Positions 49,944 through 59,700 of a stretch of DNA of 64,000 nt are shown piece after piece. The position numbers and the translations under genes were made by a program. The stretch is taken from contig NZ_BMOU01000004.1 of NCBI RefSeq assembly GCF_014647235.1, positions 186,379-250,378 on the forward strand, in the 5' to 3' direction. Position 1 is the first letter of the stretch; each line of letters starts with the position of its first letter. The notes beneath the pieces were generated by a model, which saw only the letters and a list, made by a program, of their open reading frames with translations, did no database searches and had not been told where the DNA came from. The stretch is from Haloarcula pellucida (GTDB taxonomy: Archaea; Halobacteriota; Halobacteria; Halobacteriales; Haloarculaceae).

Positions 49944-51140
49944 CTACTTCTCCGAGACGTCCACGACGTCCGGCACGTCCGCGTCGACGTCGGCCTCGTC
50001 GACGGCCACGTTCAGTTCCTCCCGGACGAGGTCCGTCGCGTTCTGGATGGCACCCACGCTACCGAGATAGCCCGCACCGACCGTCGTCTTCAGCGCGAGC
50101 GCCGCCCGGCCGGTCAACACCGTCGGACCGACTTTCGCGACGGCGTCGTTCCCCACGGAGACGAGCCACCCGGGCACGTCGAAGTTGTACTGCGTCAGGC
50201 GCGGTTCGAACCCGTCGTCGCCGTCGCGACGGTGGTCGACGAGTGCCGCGACGTTGTCCGCCGCGACGCGGGCCTCACGGATTGCGGCCGAGGCGCTCGC
50301 TGGCACCGCTTCACCGTCGCTGTCGACGACACGGGCGGCGTCCCCGACGGCGAACGTCGACTCGCCCAGACGGAGGTCCGCCCGCACGACCGGTCGCTCG
50401 TCGTGCAGCGCCTCCGGCCCCTGAATCCCGCCCGTCCAGACGAACTGGTCGTAGGCGAGGTCCGCGCCGGATTCGAGCGCGATGGCGTCGGCGTCGGCCC
50501 CCGAGACACCGGTGCCCGTGTGGACGGTGACGCCGGCGTCGAGTAGCGAGTCGTGGACCGCTCGCTGGAACGACTCGGGGAACGTCGGCGCGACGTGGGC
50601 CGCCTGTTCTACGAGGACGACCGCCACGTCGACGGCTTCCTCGTCGGCCAGCGCCGCGAGTTCGCCGGCGACCTGCACGCCGGAGAGGCCCGCCCCGCCG
50701 ACGACTACCCTGTCACCGTCGCCGAGTCCGAGGAAGTCCTTGCGGATCTCTCGGGCGTCTTCGAGGCGTTTCAGCGGCGTCGCGTATTCCCGAACCCCGT
50801 CGAGGTCGTAGTAGGCCGTCTCGGCACCCAGACACACCGCGCCGACGTCGTACTCCAGCGTCTCCTCCCCGTCGGCCGTCCGGAGCGTCGCGCGCCCGTC
50901 GTCGGCGTCGAGGCCCGTGACTTCGGCCCGCCGAACCTCACAGTCGAGCACGTCGGTCAGGGGGACGGTGATGTCGTCGGCGAGCGACGGCCGTCGGACG
51001 ACTCGATGGAGTTCGTGCTGGACGAGGTGGTCACGTTGCTCGTCGACGACGACGAGGTCCACGGCCTCGGGGAGTGTCCGTTCGAGCGACCGTGCGAGTG
51101 TCAGGCCGGCGTATCCGGCACCGAGAACGGCGACGCGCAT
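49944..51140 (-). CDS. FAD-dependent oxidoreductase (type II NADH dehydrogenase-like)
   Basis: 398 residues, two dinucleotide-binding Rossmann folds: FAD site VAVLGAGYAGLTLARSLER at the N-terminus and NAD site VVVGGAGLSGVQVAGELAAL around residue 150; also STFAVGDAARV, the FAD-binding AVGD signature. This architecture is that of NDH-2 or sulfide:quinone reductase-like enzymes. The absence of obvious extra cysteines argues against SQR. It would move electrons from NADH to quinone without proton pumping, a useful complement to the complex I without NADH module encoded here; that link is inference. Amphipathic C-terminus for membrane association is plausible. Confidence 0.85.
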   Translation of the reverse strand: MRVAVLGAGYAGLTLARSLERTLPEAVDLVVVDEQRDHLVQHELHRVVRRPSLADDITVPLTDVLDCEVRRAEVTGLDADDGRATLRTADGEETLEYDVGAVCLGAETAYYDLDGVREYATPLKRLEDAREIRKDFLGLGDGDRVVVGGAGLSGVQVAGELAALADEEAVDVAVVLVEQAAHVAPTFPESFQRAVHDSLLDAGVTVHTGTGVSGADADAIALESGADLAYDQFVWTGGIQGPEALHDERPVVRADLRLGESTFAVGDAARVVDSDGEAVPASASAAIREARVAADNVAALVDHRRDGDDGFEPRLTQYNFDVPGWLVSVGNDAVAKVGPTVLTGRAALALKTTVGAGYLGSVGAIQNATDLVREELNVAVDEADVDADVPDVVDVSEK

Positions 51141-51200
51141 GGCCGCTGGTTGTGTCCGGAGCGGGATAATCCTGTTCCAGCCCGTCGGTCAGAAGTCGGG

Positions 51201-52175
51201 TCAGAACAGCGCGGCGTCCTCGTCGAGGACGCGGGCGGGGCCGCCGACCTCCCAGACGCGGGTGTCGACGCCGCAGTCGGCGACCGTCTCCTCGACGCGG
51301 TCGACGTACTGCTCGGTGGTGTTGATGTAGACGCTGGCACCGGTGTCGACCGAGAAGTACACCGGCACGTCGTGTTCGGAGCGGAGGTCCCGCACGGCGT
51401 TGAAAATCTCGATGGTGCGCGGTTGCCAGTACACCCACCCTGCGGGGCCGGTCATCGTCGTCGCCGCGAGCGAGAGGGAGTCGTGCTCGGCGAGTTCGAA
51501 CGCCCGGTCGAAGTCGGCGTCGTACAGGGCATCACGCATGTCGGAGATCTGGCCGTGCATGTGGGCCATCCGGGCCTCGAACATGTGGCTGTCGGCGGCC
51601 TCCTCGTGGGCGGCCTCCGTCTCCTTGTAGGAGGGGACCATCCCGGCGACGATTCGCAGGTCGTCTTCGAGGTCGGTCTCGATGCGCTCGCTCCGGCAGT
51701 CCTCGTCGTTCATCCCGGTCCGGAGGTGCGAGAACGCGCCGGTGACGGCGCGGGCCGCCGACGAGGAGCCACGGCGGGCGACCGTCGAAATCTCCGGGCG
51801 AGTCATGTCCAGTCCGGCCGCCTCGACGAGCGCCATCGCCGCGGCGGCAAAGCCCGACGAGGAAGAGCCAAAGCCGATGTTGGTCGGGAAGTTGTTCGTC
51901 GACTCGAAGCGGACGCCGTGGTCGATGCCCGCCAACTCGCGGACGTGGTCGACGACGGCGTCGATGCGCTCGGCCCCGCGACCCTCGACTGCCTCGCCGT
52001 CGATGACGTAGGTGTCGTCCTCGCGGGCCGGGTCGAACTCGGCGGTCGTCTTCGAGTGACTCGGCGCCGTACAGACCGAGATGCTGTCGTGGTAGGGGAG
52101 CCGAAGCTCCTCGTCGCGCATCCCGTGATACTTGACCAAGCCCTGAATCGGGTGGGCCTTCGCGGTCGCTTTCAT
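51201..52175 (-). CDS. mvaD: Phosphomevalonate decarboxylase (MvaD family)
   Basis: 324-residue GHMP-superfamily enzyme of the mevalonate route to isoprenoid lipids. The ATP-binding loop FPTNIGFGSSSSGFAAAA is near residue 95; the N-terminus KATAKAHPIQGLVKYHGMRD is typical of the MvaD family. The Haloferax homologue decarboxylates mevalonate 5-phosphate rather than the diphosphate, feeding isopentenyl phosphate kinase; the same is likely here, by homology. No other mevalonate genes are in the window. Confidence 0.9.
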   Translation of the reverse strand: MKATAKAHPIQGLVKYHGMRDEELRLPYHDSISVCTAPSHSKTTAEFDPAREDDTYVIDGEAVEGRGAERIDAVVDHVRELAGIDHGVRFESTNNFPTNIGFGSSSSGFAAAAMALVEAAGLDMTRPEISTVARRGSSSAARAVTGAFSHLRTGMNDEDCRSERIETDLEDDLRIVAGMVPSYKETEAAHEEAADSHMFEARMAHMHGQISDMRDALYDADFDRAFELAEHDSLSLAATTMTGPAGWVYWQPRTIEIFNAVRDLRSEHDVPVYFSVDTGASVYINTTEQYVDRVEETVADCGVDTRVWEVGGPARVLDEDAALF

Positions 52176-52226
52176 ACCTCACCCTTCCGGGCCGGTCACT
52201 TTGCTATTGCGAACCCGCGCCGGTCG

Positions 52227-52406
52227 TCACTGCTCTTCGACGTCGGCGTCCGGCGCGTTCGACTTCACGCTCTCGATGCCCTGCTTCGCTTTCGCCTTGC
52301 TGGCGTATCCCTCGCCGCTGTCTGCGATGATGTTCCCGTTCGAGTGGCGAAGCCGCCACCGCCACTGGTCGGACTTGTCGGTGTACAGTTCGAAGGTCGC
52401 TGCCAT
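52227..52406 (-). CDS. HVO_2922-type DUF1508 protein
   Basis: 59-residue YegP/DUF1508 domain: ATFELYTDKSDQWRWRLRHSNGNIIADSGEGYASKAKAKQGIESVK, a single repeat of a beta-beta-alpha module with the FxxYxDxxxxWRW signature. Structure known in the family, function not. The ATG at 52406 is chosen because the motif starts right after it. Confidence 0.85.
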   Translation of the reverse strand: MAATFELYTDKSDQWRWRLRHSNGNIIADSGEGYASKAKAKQGIESVKSNAPDADVEEQ

Positions 52407-52496
52407 GACTACCACCGAACACGTAACCGACGGGCAAGAAAGTGTGGGCCAACCGAGACGACGGGGCACTGCGGGCACCGTCGACGCCGAGAGGCG

Positions 52497-53351
52497 TCAG
52501 CCCATCCCCCAGTACTCGCGTGCGTCAGCGAGCGATTCGCCGACGGGGACGCCCTTGTAGCCGAAGATGTCCTGATAGCCACACTCGGACATCAGGATAG
52601 GGACGAACGGTTCGTCGGCAGTCACCTCCTCACCCTCTATCGTCGCCCAGACCGCCCCCTCGGAGACCAGTTCGAAGTTCTCGGCCTCGAGGTCGTACAG
52701 TTCGCTGGAGGCGGTCCCCGGCGGGGCGTCCTCGGGTTTCTCGACGACGTCGTCGAGTTCGTAGAACCTCGGGTCGCCGGTTGCGACGGTGCCGGGGAGC
52801 GCGTCGTGGAGCCGAAGGAACGTCTCGATGACCATCGTGGCCGTGTCCGTCGCGTCCTCGGTCCGCTGTCGGCCGGACTCGACAGTGACGACCGGCGCGC
52901 ATCGGTTCAGCGTCCCATCGACGGTCTGACTCGTGTCGACGACTGACGGCGTGGGGAGGGCCGCGGACGTTTCGAGCGCCGTCGGATACTCCCGGGAGAC
53001 CAGCGCCATCGGTTCCGGCTGGGAGTGCGTCGCGTGCAACGAGAGCGTCGGCGTCTCGCCGACGACGTCGAGCAGTTCGGCCGCGAGGCGCTCCTCCAGT
53101 TCGTCGCTCTCCGCGTCGCCGGGGAAGGCCCGGTTCATGTCGACGTCGACGTACCGACGGTCGGCCGCCAGCGCGGCGGGGTTCGCGTAGACGAACTGCA
53201 CCGGGCGCTCAAACTCGTGGTCGGCGTCGAGGACCCGCTGGATAGCTCGCACGCCGCTGGGTTCGTCGCCGTGAACCCCTGCGATGACCGTCACCGCCGG
53301 GTCGCCGTCCGGGCCACGCACCGTCACTTCGGGGGACTCTATCTGGGACAT
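52497..53351 (-). CDS. Succinylglutamate desuccinylase/aspartoacylase family protein (M14-like)
   Basis: 284 residues. Zinc-binding HxxE motif in AGVHGDEPSGVRAI (His27, Glu30), third ligand region SLHATHSQPE, and the VTVESG catalytic segment near residue 155. The family removes acyl groups from amino acids (N-acetylaspartate, N-succinylglutamate and similar) in the cytoplasm. Substrate cannot be read from sequence. Confidence 0.87.
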   Translation of the reverse strand: MSQIESPEVTVRGPDGDPAVTVIAGVHGDEPSGVRAIQRVLDADHEFERPVQFVYANPAALAADRRYVDVDMNRAFPGDAESDELEERLAAELLDVVGETPTLSLHATHSQPEPMALVSREYPTALETSAALPTPSVVDTSQTVDGTLNRCAPVVTVESGRQRTEDATDTATMVIETFLRLHDALPGTVATGDPRFYELDDVVEKPEDAPPGTASSELYDLEAENFELVSEGAVWATIEGEEVTADEPFVPILMSECGYQDIFGYKGVPVGESLADAREYWGMG

Positions 53352-53398
53352 CTACGCTGACCTACCGGGCTGGACGTCGAAAAACGTGGGGCACTCGC

Positions 53399-53935
53399 TC
53401 AGTACTCGGGGCTCTCCTCGCGGACGCCCTCGCGCTTGTTGACCAGTCGCGCGAGGGTGAACAGGGCGTCCGAGAGGCGGTTCAGATAGACGATCGCCGT
53501 CTCGTTGACGCCGGCCTCCTCGGCGGCCAGCGAGACGGACCGTCGCTCCGCCCGGCGACAGACCGCTCGCGCGTGGTGGAGTTTCGCGCCGGGTTCGGAC
53601 CCCGACGGGAGGATGAACGACTCCAACGGGTCCAGTTCCTCGTTGGCCTCGTCGATAATGGCCTCTATCTCCTCGACGTGTCCCTCGGTTATCTGCGGGT
53701 CGTCCTCGTCGGGTTGGGGATTCGCGAAGTCGGCCTGCACGATGTGGAGGTGGTTCTGCACCGCCCGGAGGTGGTCGTCTAAGTCGTCGTAGCCCGTCGG
53801 TCGGACGACGCCGACGAGGGCGTTCACCTCGTCGACGGTGCCGTAGGCCTCGATGCGGCGGGAGTCCTTCGAGACTCGTTCCATCGTCCGGAGGTCCGTC
53901 TGCCCCTGGTCGCCGCGGCCGGTGTAGATGGTCAT
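53399..53935 (-). CDS. ATP:cob(I)alamin adenosyltransferase (PduO type)
   Basis: 178 residues, five-helix-bundle adenosyltransferase making adenosylcobalamin or adenosylcobyrinic acid diamide. Conserved elements: TGRGDQGQTDL (ATP binding), RIEAYGTVDEVNALVG, and SGSEPGAKLHHARAVCRRAERRSVSL with the FILPSG motif; the C-terminal YLNRLSDALFTLARL completes the fold. No other cobalamin gene adjoins it. Confidence 0.94.
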   Translation of the reverse strand: MTIYTGRGDQGQTDLRTMERVSKDSRRIEAYGTVDEVNALVGVVRPTGYDDLDDHLRAVQNHLHIVQADFANPQPDEDDPQITEGHVEEIEAIIDEANEELDPLESFILPSGSEPGAKLHHARAVCRRAERRSVSLAAEEAGVNETAIVYLNRLSDALFTLARLVNKREGVREESPEY

Positions 53936-54046
53936 ACAGGAGGTGGGTCTGCCACGCTCTTATAGCCGTGGGCGAACCGTTTGGGGCGCTCTCGACTCGG
54001 GGAACAATCTGGTTCCTGTACGCGATGCACACAGCCACAGGGTGAT

Positions 54047-54928
54047 TTACGACGAAGGCAGTCGCCAGTACATAAGTCCGACCGAGGCGACGAACCACCC
54101 TCCCATGAGCAACAATCCGACCCACTCGGAGAGAAACCATGGGGCTGACCCATCGAACGTATGCTGTACGATGTACGCATTCGTCCGAACCTCGTGGACC
54201 CCAGGCCGTGGGTACAATTGCTTGGTCGTAATGTACGCTGCACTGCTGGAATTTCCGATTCCGTATAGCCAGTTCGTCAGTACGTTATACAGATTGAGTG
54301 GGGAACTCCGGTGGAAAAAGAAGAGAACAGGGTCGGCGGGTTGATTAAACGGATTCAGCGATGTGTTTGAAATAAGGACGTACGCGAAATTTGCAAATAT
54401 CTCTTGAAACAACATGATGATAAAGGTAAATCCCGCACCAACACGGCCCGTAATCGACCGGCCCATTACCGTGCCGATAGCGGCTCCAATAACTGTGCTT
54501 ACAGCAGTGTACGCAACTGTCACCGCGAAAAGCGGTAGTAGCAATACCAGTGATGGTACTCCATAGCGAGGAATATTGACGCAGACTGTTACCACTACGA
54601 TTCCGATGACGAAGACACTCAATAGGCCAGTGATTCCTGCACACATCTCAAAGGCGTCTGTCCGTCTGCCCTCCGCATCGGATTCGAGAATTGCCGTTAC
54701 TCGCCACCATCCAAGCAACATCCCTCCAACGAAAACCGTCGGTGAAATGGCATTGATGGCCTCCAACACCACCATGTCTGGGCCGACAATATCAGCGATA
54801 TGTCGTGAAATCCCAAATCTAACCCCATCACGCACACCAAAATAATAGAGAGTTGACAGGATGGTCGCAACCCAGATCGGATACCGATGCGCTTCCTTTC
54901 GTATTCCTCGAATCGAGTGTTCCATCAT
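54047..54928 (-). CDS. Orphan ABC-2-type permease-like membrane protein
   Basis: 293-residue polytopic protein with about six hydrophobic segments. Its C-terminal part (SPLNLYNVLTNWLYGIGNSS ... APWFLSEWVGLLLMGGWFVASVGLMYWRL) resembles the end of haloarchaeal ABC-2 permeases. No ATP-binding gene is beside it. The DNA from about 53.95 to 55.1 kb is visibly AT-richer than the surroundings, with different codon usage (TTT, ATA, AAT are frequent), suggesting transfer. The start ATG 54928 (two adjacent ATGs) fits the AT-rich TATA at about 54953-54962; an upstream GTG at 54952 is less likely. Confidence 0.7.
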   Translation of the reverse strand: MMEHSIRGIRKEAHRYPIWVATILSTLYYFGVRDGVRFGISRHIADIVGPDMVVLEAINAISPTVFVGGMLLGWWRVTAILESDAEGRRTDAFEMCAGITGLLSVFVIGIVVVTVCVNIPRYGVPSLVLLLPLFAVTVAYTAVSTVIGAAIGTVMGRSITGRVGAGFTFIIMLFQEIFANFAYVLISNTSLNPFNQPADPVLFFFHRSSPLNLYNVLTNWLYGIGNSSSAAYITTKQLYPRPGVHEVRTNAYIVQHTFDGSAPWFLSEWVGLLLMGGWFVASVGLMYWRLPSS

Positions 54929-54952
54929 AAAAATGGATATTACGCCAAGCAC

Positions 54953-55101
54953 GCATATATTTTCTGTTAGTTACATATTAGTATTAATATAATATTCTTA
55001 TTGAGAACATCGCCATTCTCGACAGTATTTATGTTGATTATATGTGAACGAACTAGATCATCATACTCTATAGCAAAACTACCCTTAGAATTTCCCAACT
55101 A
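54953..55101. other. AT-rich intergenic segment
   Basis: About 150 bases between the permease and msrA genes, strikingly AT-rich for this genome, with many TATA-like runs. It includes the permease promoter; I find no convincing ORF or RNA here. Confidence 0.55.
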
Positions 55102-55770
55102 TCAAATCCGTCGCCGGACCTCCGAGAGGGCCGCCGGCGAGAGGTCCAACTCGGCGAGCAGTTCCCGTCGCTGGTCCGCGTCGCCGTGGCCGGCGACGAA
55201 GCCGTTGAGGCGGGCGGCGACCGTCGACTCGACGAACGCCGGCCCGTAGACGTCTTCGAGTTCGTCGGCGACGACCGGCGTCGACCGGAGTTCGTACTTC
55301 TGGTGGTACTCTTCCGCCCGGTGAAACCGCGCTAGCGTCTCGACGGGCGTCTGAACCGTCTTGCCGGTTCGCTCCTCGAGGGCCGTCTTCGAGGCCGCTG
55401 CCGCCTCCCGTTGGGCGTCGTCGTGTGCGAGGACGACGCCGCGGTACTGGCGCTTGTGCGGCGCGGAGAACGGACTGTGGTTCGCCCAGAACACGCCCAG
55501 TAGGTCCTCGTAAGCGCGCTCCGCGGGGTCGTACTCGACCTGTATCACTTCGGTGTGGTCGCCGAGCGCGTAGTAACTCGGGTCCGGGTCGCTCCCGCCC
55601 GCGTAGCCGACACGCGTACGGACCACGCCCGGCATCGCGCCAAAGCGGGCGTCGGGTCCCCAGAAACAGCCCATTCCGAACGTCGCCGTCGCCGTCTCCT
55701 CGGGCGGGAGCGCCTCGGCGTCTACGCCCAGTGCCGTCGGTCGCGTCGACTCTCGGTCCGATAGTCCCAT
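55102..55770 (-). CDS. msrA: Peptide methionine sulfoxide reductase MsrA
   Basis: 222 residues. Catalytic motif GMGCFWGPD (Cys35), followed by GVVRTRVGYAGGSDPDPSYYALGDHTEVIQVEYDP and HSPFSAPHKRQYRGVV, all typical MsrA. It repairs oxidised methionines (S-sulfoxide). C-terminus extended by about 40 residues compared with the minimal form. The ATG at 55770 opens MGLSDRESTRP; upstream frame lies in intergenic sequence. Confidence 0.94.
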   Translation of the reverse strand: MGLSDRESTRPTALGVDAEALPPEETATATFGMGCFWGPDARFGAMPGVVRTRVGYAGGSDPDPSYYALGDHTEVIQVEYDPAERAYEDLLGVFWANHSPFSAPHKRQYRGVVLAHDDAQREAAAASKTALEERTGKTVQTPVETLARFHRAEEYHQKYELRSTPVVADELEDVYGPAFVESTVAARLNGFVAGHGDADQRRELLAELDLSPAALSEVRRRI

Positions 55771-55875
55771 ACGGACGACAGGGGCGCGAGCGGTTTGCGT
55801 GTTCGGGACCGGCGAGACGACCGCGAACCGGCGGAAACCGGGACCTTCAATTGGGCCCGTGAAGAATCGGGGTGT

Positions 55876-56046
55876 ATGAGCCTCGAATTGGAGCACTACT
55901 GCCCGGAGTGCGAAGAGTACCGGAACTTCTGGAAGGTCGCAAGCACCACGATGCACCTCGGGACGAAAGTCAAGTGGCACTGCCCCGAGTGTGAGTACGG
56001 GTTCGTCCGTATCGACGGCGAAGTCGACACCGGACAGACGGCATAG
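55876..56046 (+). CDS. DUF7838-like zinc-ribbon protein
   Basis: 56 residues with two CxxC pairs (Cys9/Cys12 and Cys36/Cys39): HYCPECEEYRNFWKVASTTMHLGTKVKWHCPECEYGF. A single zinc ribbon, of a small haloarchaeal family, DUF7838 as I recall. Function unknown. ATG 55876 immediately follows a short AT stretch. Confidence 0.75.
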   Translation: MSLELEHYCPECEEYRNFWKVASTTMHLGTKVKWHCPECEYGFVRIDGEVDTGQTA

Positions 56047-56119
56047 ACGCCTCAATAGCCGTATAGAGTGTTCTTAGCAGCCGTTTTATCGGTGGTCAGT
56101 GGAACGTCACGTAGACGCA

Positions 56120-56326
56120 ATGAGCCTCGACCCGGACTGGGAGACCGCCGAGACTCGGAGCGGTCCCGGCGACCCCGACGTCGAACTGTCCTTGACGGTC
56201 GTGCAGTACTCCGACGGCCCCGACCGGTGTACGATTTATCCGCCCGGTTTGTCCGGCGTGCCGCGGATGTCGACGTGGCTCACTGCCGACCGGTCGGCGT
56301 TCGTCGCGCTGGACGAGATGCGGTGA
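56120..56326 (+). CDS. DUF7511 domain protein
   Basis: 68 residues, with the characteristic VVQYSDGPDRCTIYPPGLSGVPRMSTWLTADRSAFVALDEMR found in many haloarchaea. Function unknown. ATG 56120 preferred over an upstream in-frame ATG because it starts close to the conserved core. Confidence 0.8.
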   Translation: MSLDPDWETAETRSGPGDPDVELSLTVVQYSDGPDRCTIYPPGLSGVPRMSTWLTADRSAFVALDEMR

Positions 56327-56361
56327 CCGGGAGTTTTACCACCTCGGGCCGAAAGCATTAT

Positions 56362-56733
56362 ATGATGAGTGTGGAGGTCCTACTGGTTGACGAAGACCAT
56401 GACGTACTCGAAATCGTAGCGACGTTCCTCGGCCAAGAAGACGATCTCTCTGTGACGAGCGAGTCTGACCCGGAAGCGGCGCTGGAGATGGCGTTGACTG
56501 GCGACTACGACGCCGTCGTCAGCGACCTCAAGATGCCGAAACTCGACGGGGTAGAGCTCTGTACGGCGATTCGAGAACACGACGAGTCGCTCCCGTTTTT
56601 CCTGTTCAGTGCCCGGGAACCCGAGGACGTCCAGCCGGCGGCTGCGGACGCCGGCGTGACCGCGTTCGTCCAGAAAGGGACCGGGACCGAACAGTACAGC
56701 GTCCTCGCCGACCGCATCCGGGACGCGGTCTAG
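56362..56733 (+). CDS. Single-domain response regulator (CheY-like)
   Basis: 123-residue receiver domain without output domain. Acidic pocket in VLLVDEDHD, phosphoacceptor Asp in AVVSDLKMPKLDG, conserved Ser in FLFSAREPED and Lys in FVQKGTGTEQ. It overlaps by four bases at its 3' end the convergent histidine kinase gene, which may be its partner, though in haloarchaea single-domain receivers often serve other kinases. Starts with two adjacent ATGs (56362 used). Confidence 0.9.
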   Translation: MMSVEVLLVDEDHDVLEIVATFLGQEDDLSVTSESDPEAALEMALTGDYDAVVSDLKMPKLDGVELCTAIREHDESLPFFLFSAREPEDVQPAAADAGVTAFVQKGTGTEQYSVLADRIRDAV

Positions 56734-59700
56734 ACGTCCGTCCGTGGGAGAGTGAGCGTGACCGACGCACCGCCTGCGTCCGATTCTTCGAACGTCACCG
56801 TCCCGCCGTAGGACTCCGTCACCCAGATGACGAGCCACAGGCCGAGGCCGCTGCCGTGACTCAACTGCGTGATGGGTTCGTCACCAGTCAGGACGTCCAG
56901 TTCGTACTCGGGGATTCCCGTCCCGTCGTCGGCTACCGTCACCGAGACGCGTTCGTCGGCCACGCTGACGTCGACGGTGATGGACGGGTCCGGGCCGGCG
57001 TAGTCGAGGCTGTTTTCCAGTAACTCGGTGACGACGCGCGTGAACCGCCCGTCGGCGGCCGCCGCGTCGACCGGCGGGATGGCAGTCTCGATAGCGCCGT
57101 CGGCCTCGTCGTAGGTGTCGACCAGCGAGGCCACGGCGTCGGGGACGTCGACCGGTTTCGTCCCGGCGTCGTCCCGGCGGACGGCACGCTCGATGTCGCG
57201 GGCCCGGTCACTGACCGAGGCCACGTCGGCGGCCTTCTGCTGGAGTCGCTCGACCAGCGAGAGTCGGTCGGTATCGTCCAGTCGCTCGGCCAGTTCGTCG
57301 GCAAGCCCCATCACCACGGTGAGGTCGTTCCGGAGGTTGTGGCGCAACACGCGGTTGAGCACCTCCAGTCGACGCTCGCGTTCTTTCTGGTCGGTGATGT
57401 CCGTGTAGATGTTAAAGCCCCACATCCGTCCGTCGTCGCGCCGGTAGGGAACGCCCCGATAGAGGAAGTCACGGAACCCCTGGTCGGTCCGGCGTCGAAT
57501 CTCGGCCTGTACGGACTCCCCGGTCGCGTTGACAGCGGCGAGACGGTCGGCCTCTGCCCGGGCCGCCTCGTCCGGCGGGGCGATGAGGTCCGTCAGTTCC
57601 CGGTCGAGGACCGTCGCGTGGTCGTACCCGAACACCTCGGTGAACGCGGGGTTGACCGAGCGCACCGCCTGCTGGTCGTCGACGAACTCCGTCTCGACGA
57701 CCGCGTCCGGGAGGTTGTTGAAGAGATACGAGAAGCGGTCGCGCTCGTCGCGGAGCTCTTCGCGGGCCTGTTTGAGTTCGGTCAGGTCCCGGACCACGCC
57801 GACGGTCCCGCGGAACACGTCGTCGTCGATGAGCGACACCTCGATTTCGGCGGGACGTTCGACGCCCGCAGCGGTGACCAGCGACGTCTCCAGTTGCATC
57901 GACGCGTCGTCGGTCTGCGCTCGGAGGTCACGGATGCGCTGCTCGAAGGCAGCGACAGAGCGGTCGTCGAGCACCGACCGCGGGTGTTCGCCGAGCATCT
58001 CCTCGCGCTCGAAGCCGAGCCATTCGGCGAGCGGTTCGGTGACGAGCTGGAAGGTGCCGTCCTCGTCTAGGACGTACACCATGTCACGGACGTTCTCGAC
58101 GGCCGTCTCGTAGCGCAGGAGGTCCTCCTCGCGCTCGACGCGGTCCAGCGCGGCAGCGGCGTTCGAGGCGAGAATCTCGGCCACGGAGACGTCGGCGTCG
58201 TCGAACTCGGGCGTCTCCACGGCGGCGACGCTCAGCACGCCGTGGTCGCCGAGGGGGACGTACATCGCGGCGTTGGCGTCGCGGTTGTCGTACCGCTCGA
58301 CGTCGTCGAAGTCGTCGACACGGATGGTCTCGCCGCGCTGGAACGCCTCGCCGGGGAACGCCTCGTCGGCGTCGTACAGCGGCCGGTCAGGCAGTGAACT
58401 GGACCCGGCCACCGGCCGCAGAACGTCCGTCTCCGGGTCGTGGAGTCTGACGAGGTTGAGGTCGAACTCGAGTTGAGCCTCCGCGGCCGCCACGACCGTC
58501 TCGGCCACCTCGGAGGCGGTGTGGGCTTGCATCAGCGACCGCGTGGTTTCGAGGAGTCCAGAGAGTTTCTCGTCGCGTTCCTTCTGGTCGGTGACGTCGT
58601 GGAAGTACACCGAGAGGCCGTTCTCGGAGGGGTAGGCGTTGACCCGGAACCACTTCTCTACGGGCGGGTAGTACTCCTCGAACGAGACCGGTTCTTGCGT
58701 CGCCATCGCCTCGCGGTAGGCCTCGTGGAACGTCTTCCCGACGGCCTCGGGGAACATCTCCCAGAGGTTCTCGCCGAGTACGTCCTCGGCGTCCCGCTCT
58801 AGCACCTCCTCGGCACGGTGGTTCCAGTAGGTGAGTTGCCACGTGTCGTCGACGGCGAAGAAGGCCGCACCGATGCGGTCGAGTATCTGTTGGATACGCC
58901 GGCGCGCCTCGCGGAGTTCCCGTTCGCGCGCTTTTCGCTCGGTGACGTCCCGGACGACGCCTGCACTGCCGACGAACTCCCCGTCGTCGCCGTACAGCAG
59001 CGTCATGTGGTCCTCGGCGGGGAACGCCGTGCCGTCGGCCCGCTGGATTTCGAGGTCGAAGGTGGCCTCGTCGTCGCGGTCACCGAACAGCATCTCCCGG
59101 ATGACCGACTCCGCGCGCGTGACGCTCGCATCGTCTTTGACGGCCCCGGTGTACGCACCCAACAGGCTGTCCTCGTCGTACCCCGTGAGGGCCGTCATCG
59201 CGCTGTTGACGAACTCGAAGTGACCCTCGTCGTCGAGGGCGTAGACGCCGTCGTCGACCGCCTCGATGATGCCCTCGTAGCGTTCGAGTTCGCTCTCTCG
59301 TTGACGGCGTTCGAGTTCCCGGCTGACCCACTCGACGAGCAGTTCGACGAACGTCTGCTGGGCCTCGCTGAACGGTTCGGTCCGGGACTCCGCGTCGGCG
59401 AAACACAGCGTCCCGTACAGGTCACCGTCGACGTGAATCGCGCCGCCGAAGTAACAGGCGAACCCGGTCGTCTGGTAGGCGGGTTCGTCGGCCCACCCCT
59501 CTGCCGGCGCGTCGAGGACGTCGAGGGTCTCCCCCGTTTCGACGATACGTTTGCAGTACGTGTTCGCGAGGTCCGTGGTCGCGCCCTGCTGGATGACCTC
59601 GCTGTCACCGACGACCTGTACCACCTCGTAGTCCTGTCCCTCGATGCGGCTCATGTACCCCAGCGACAGGTTCAACCGCTCCGCGCCGAGTTCGAGCACC

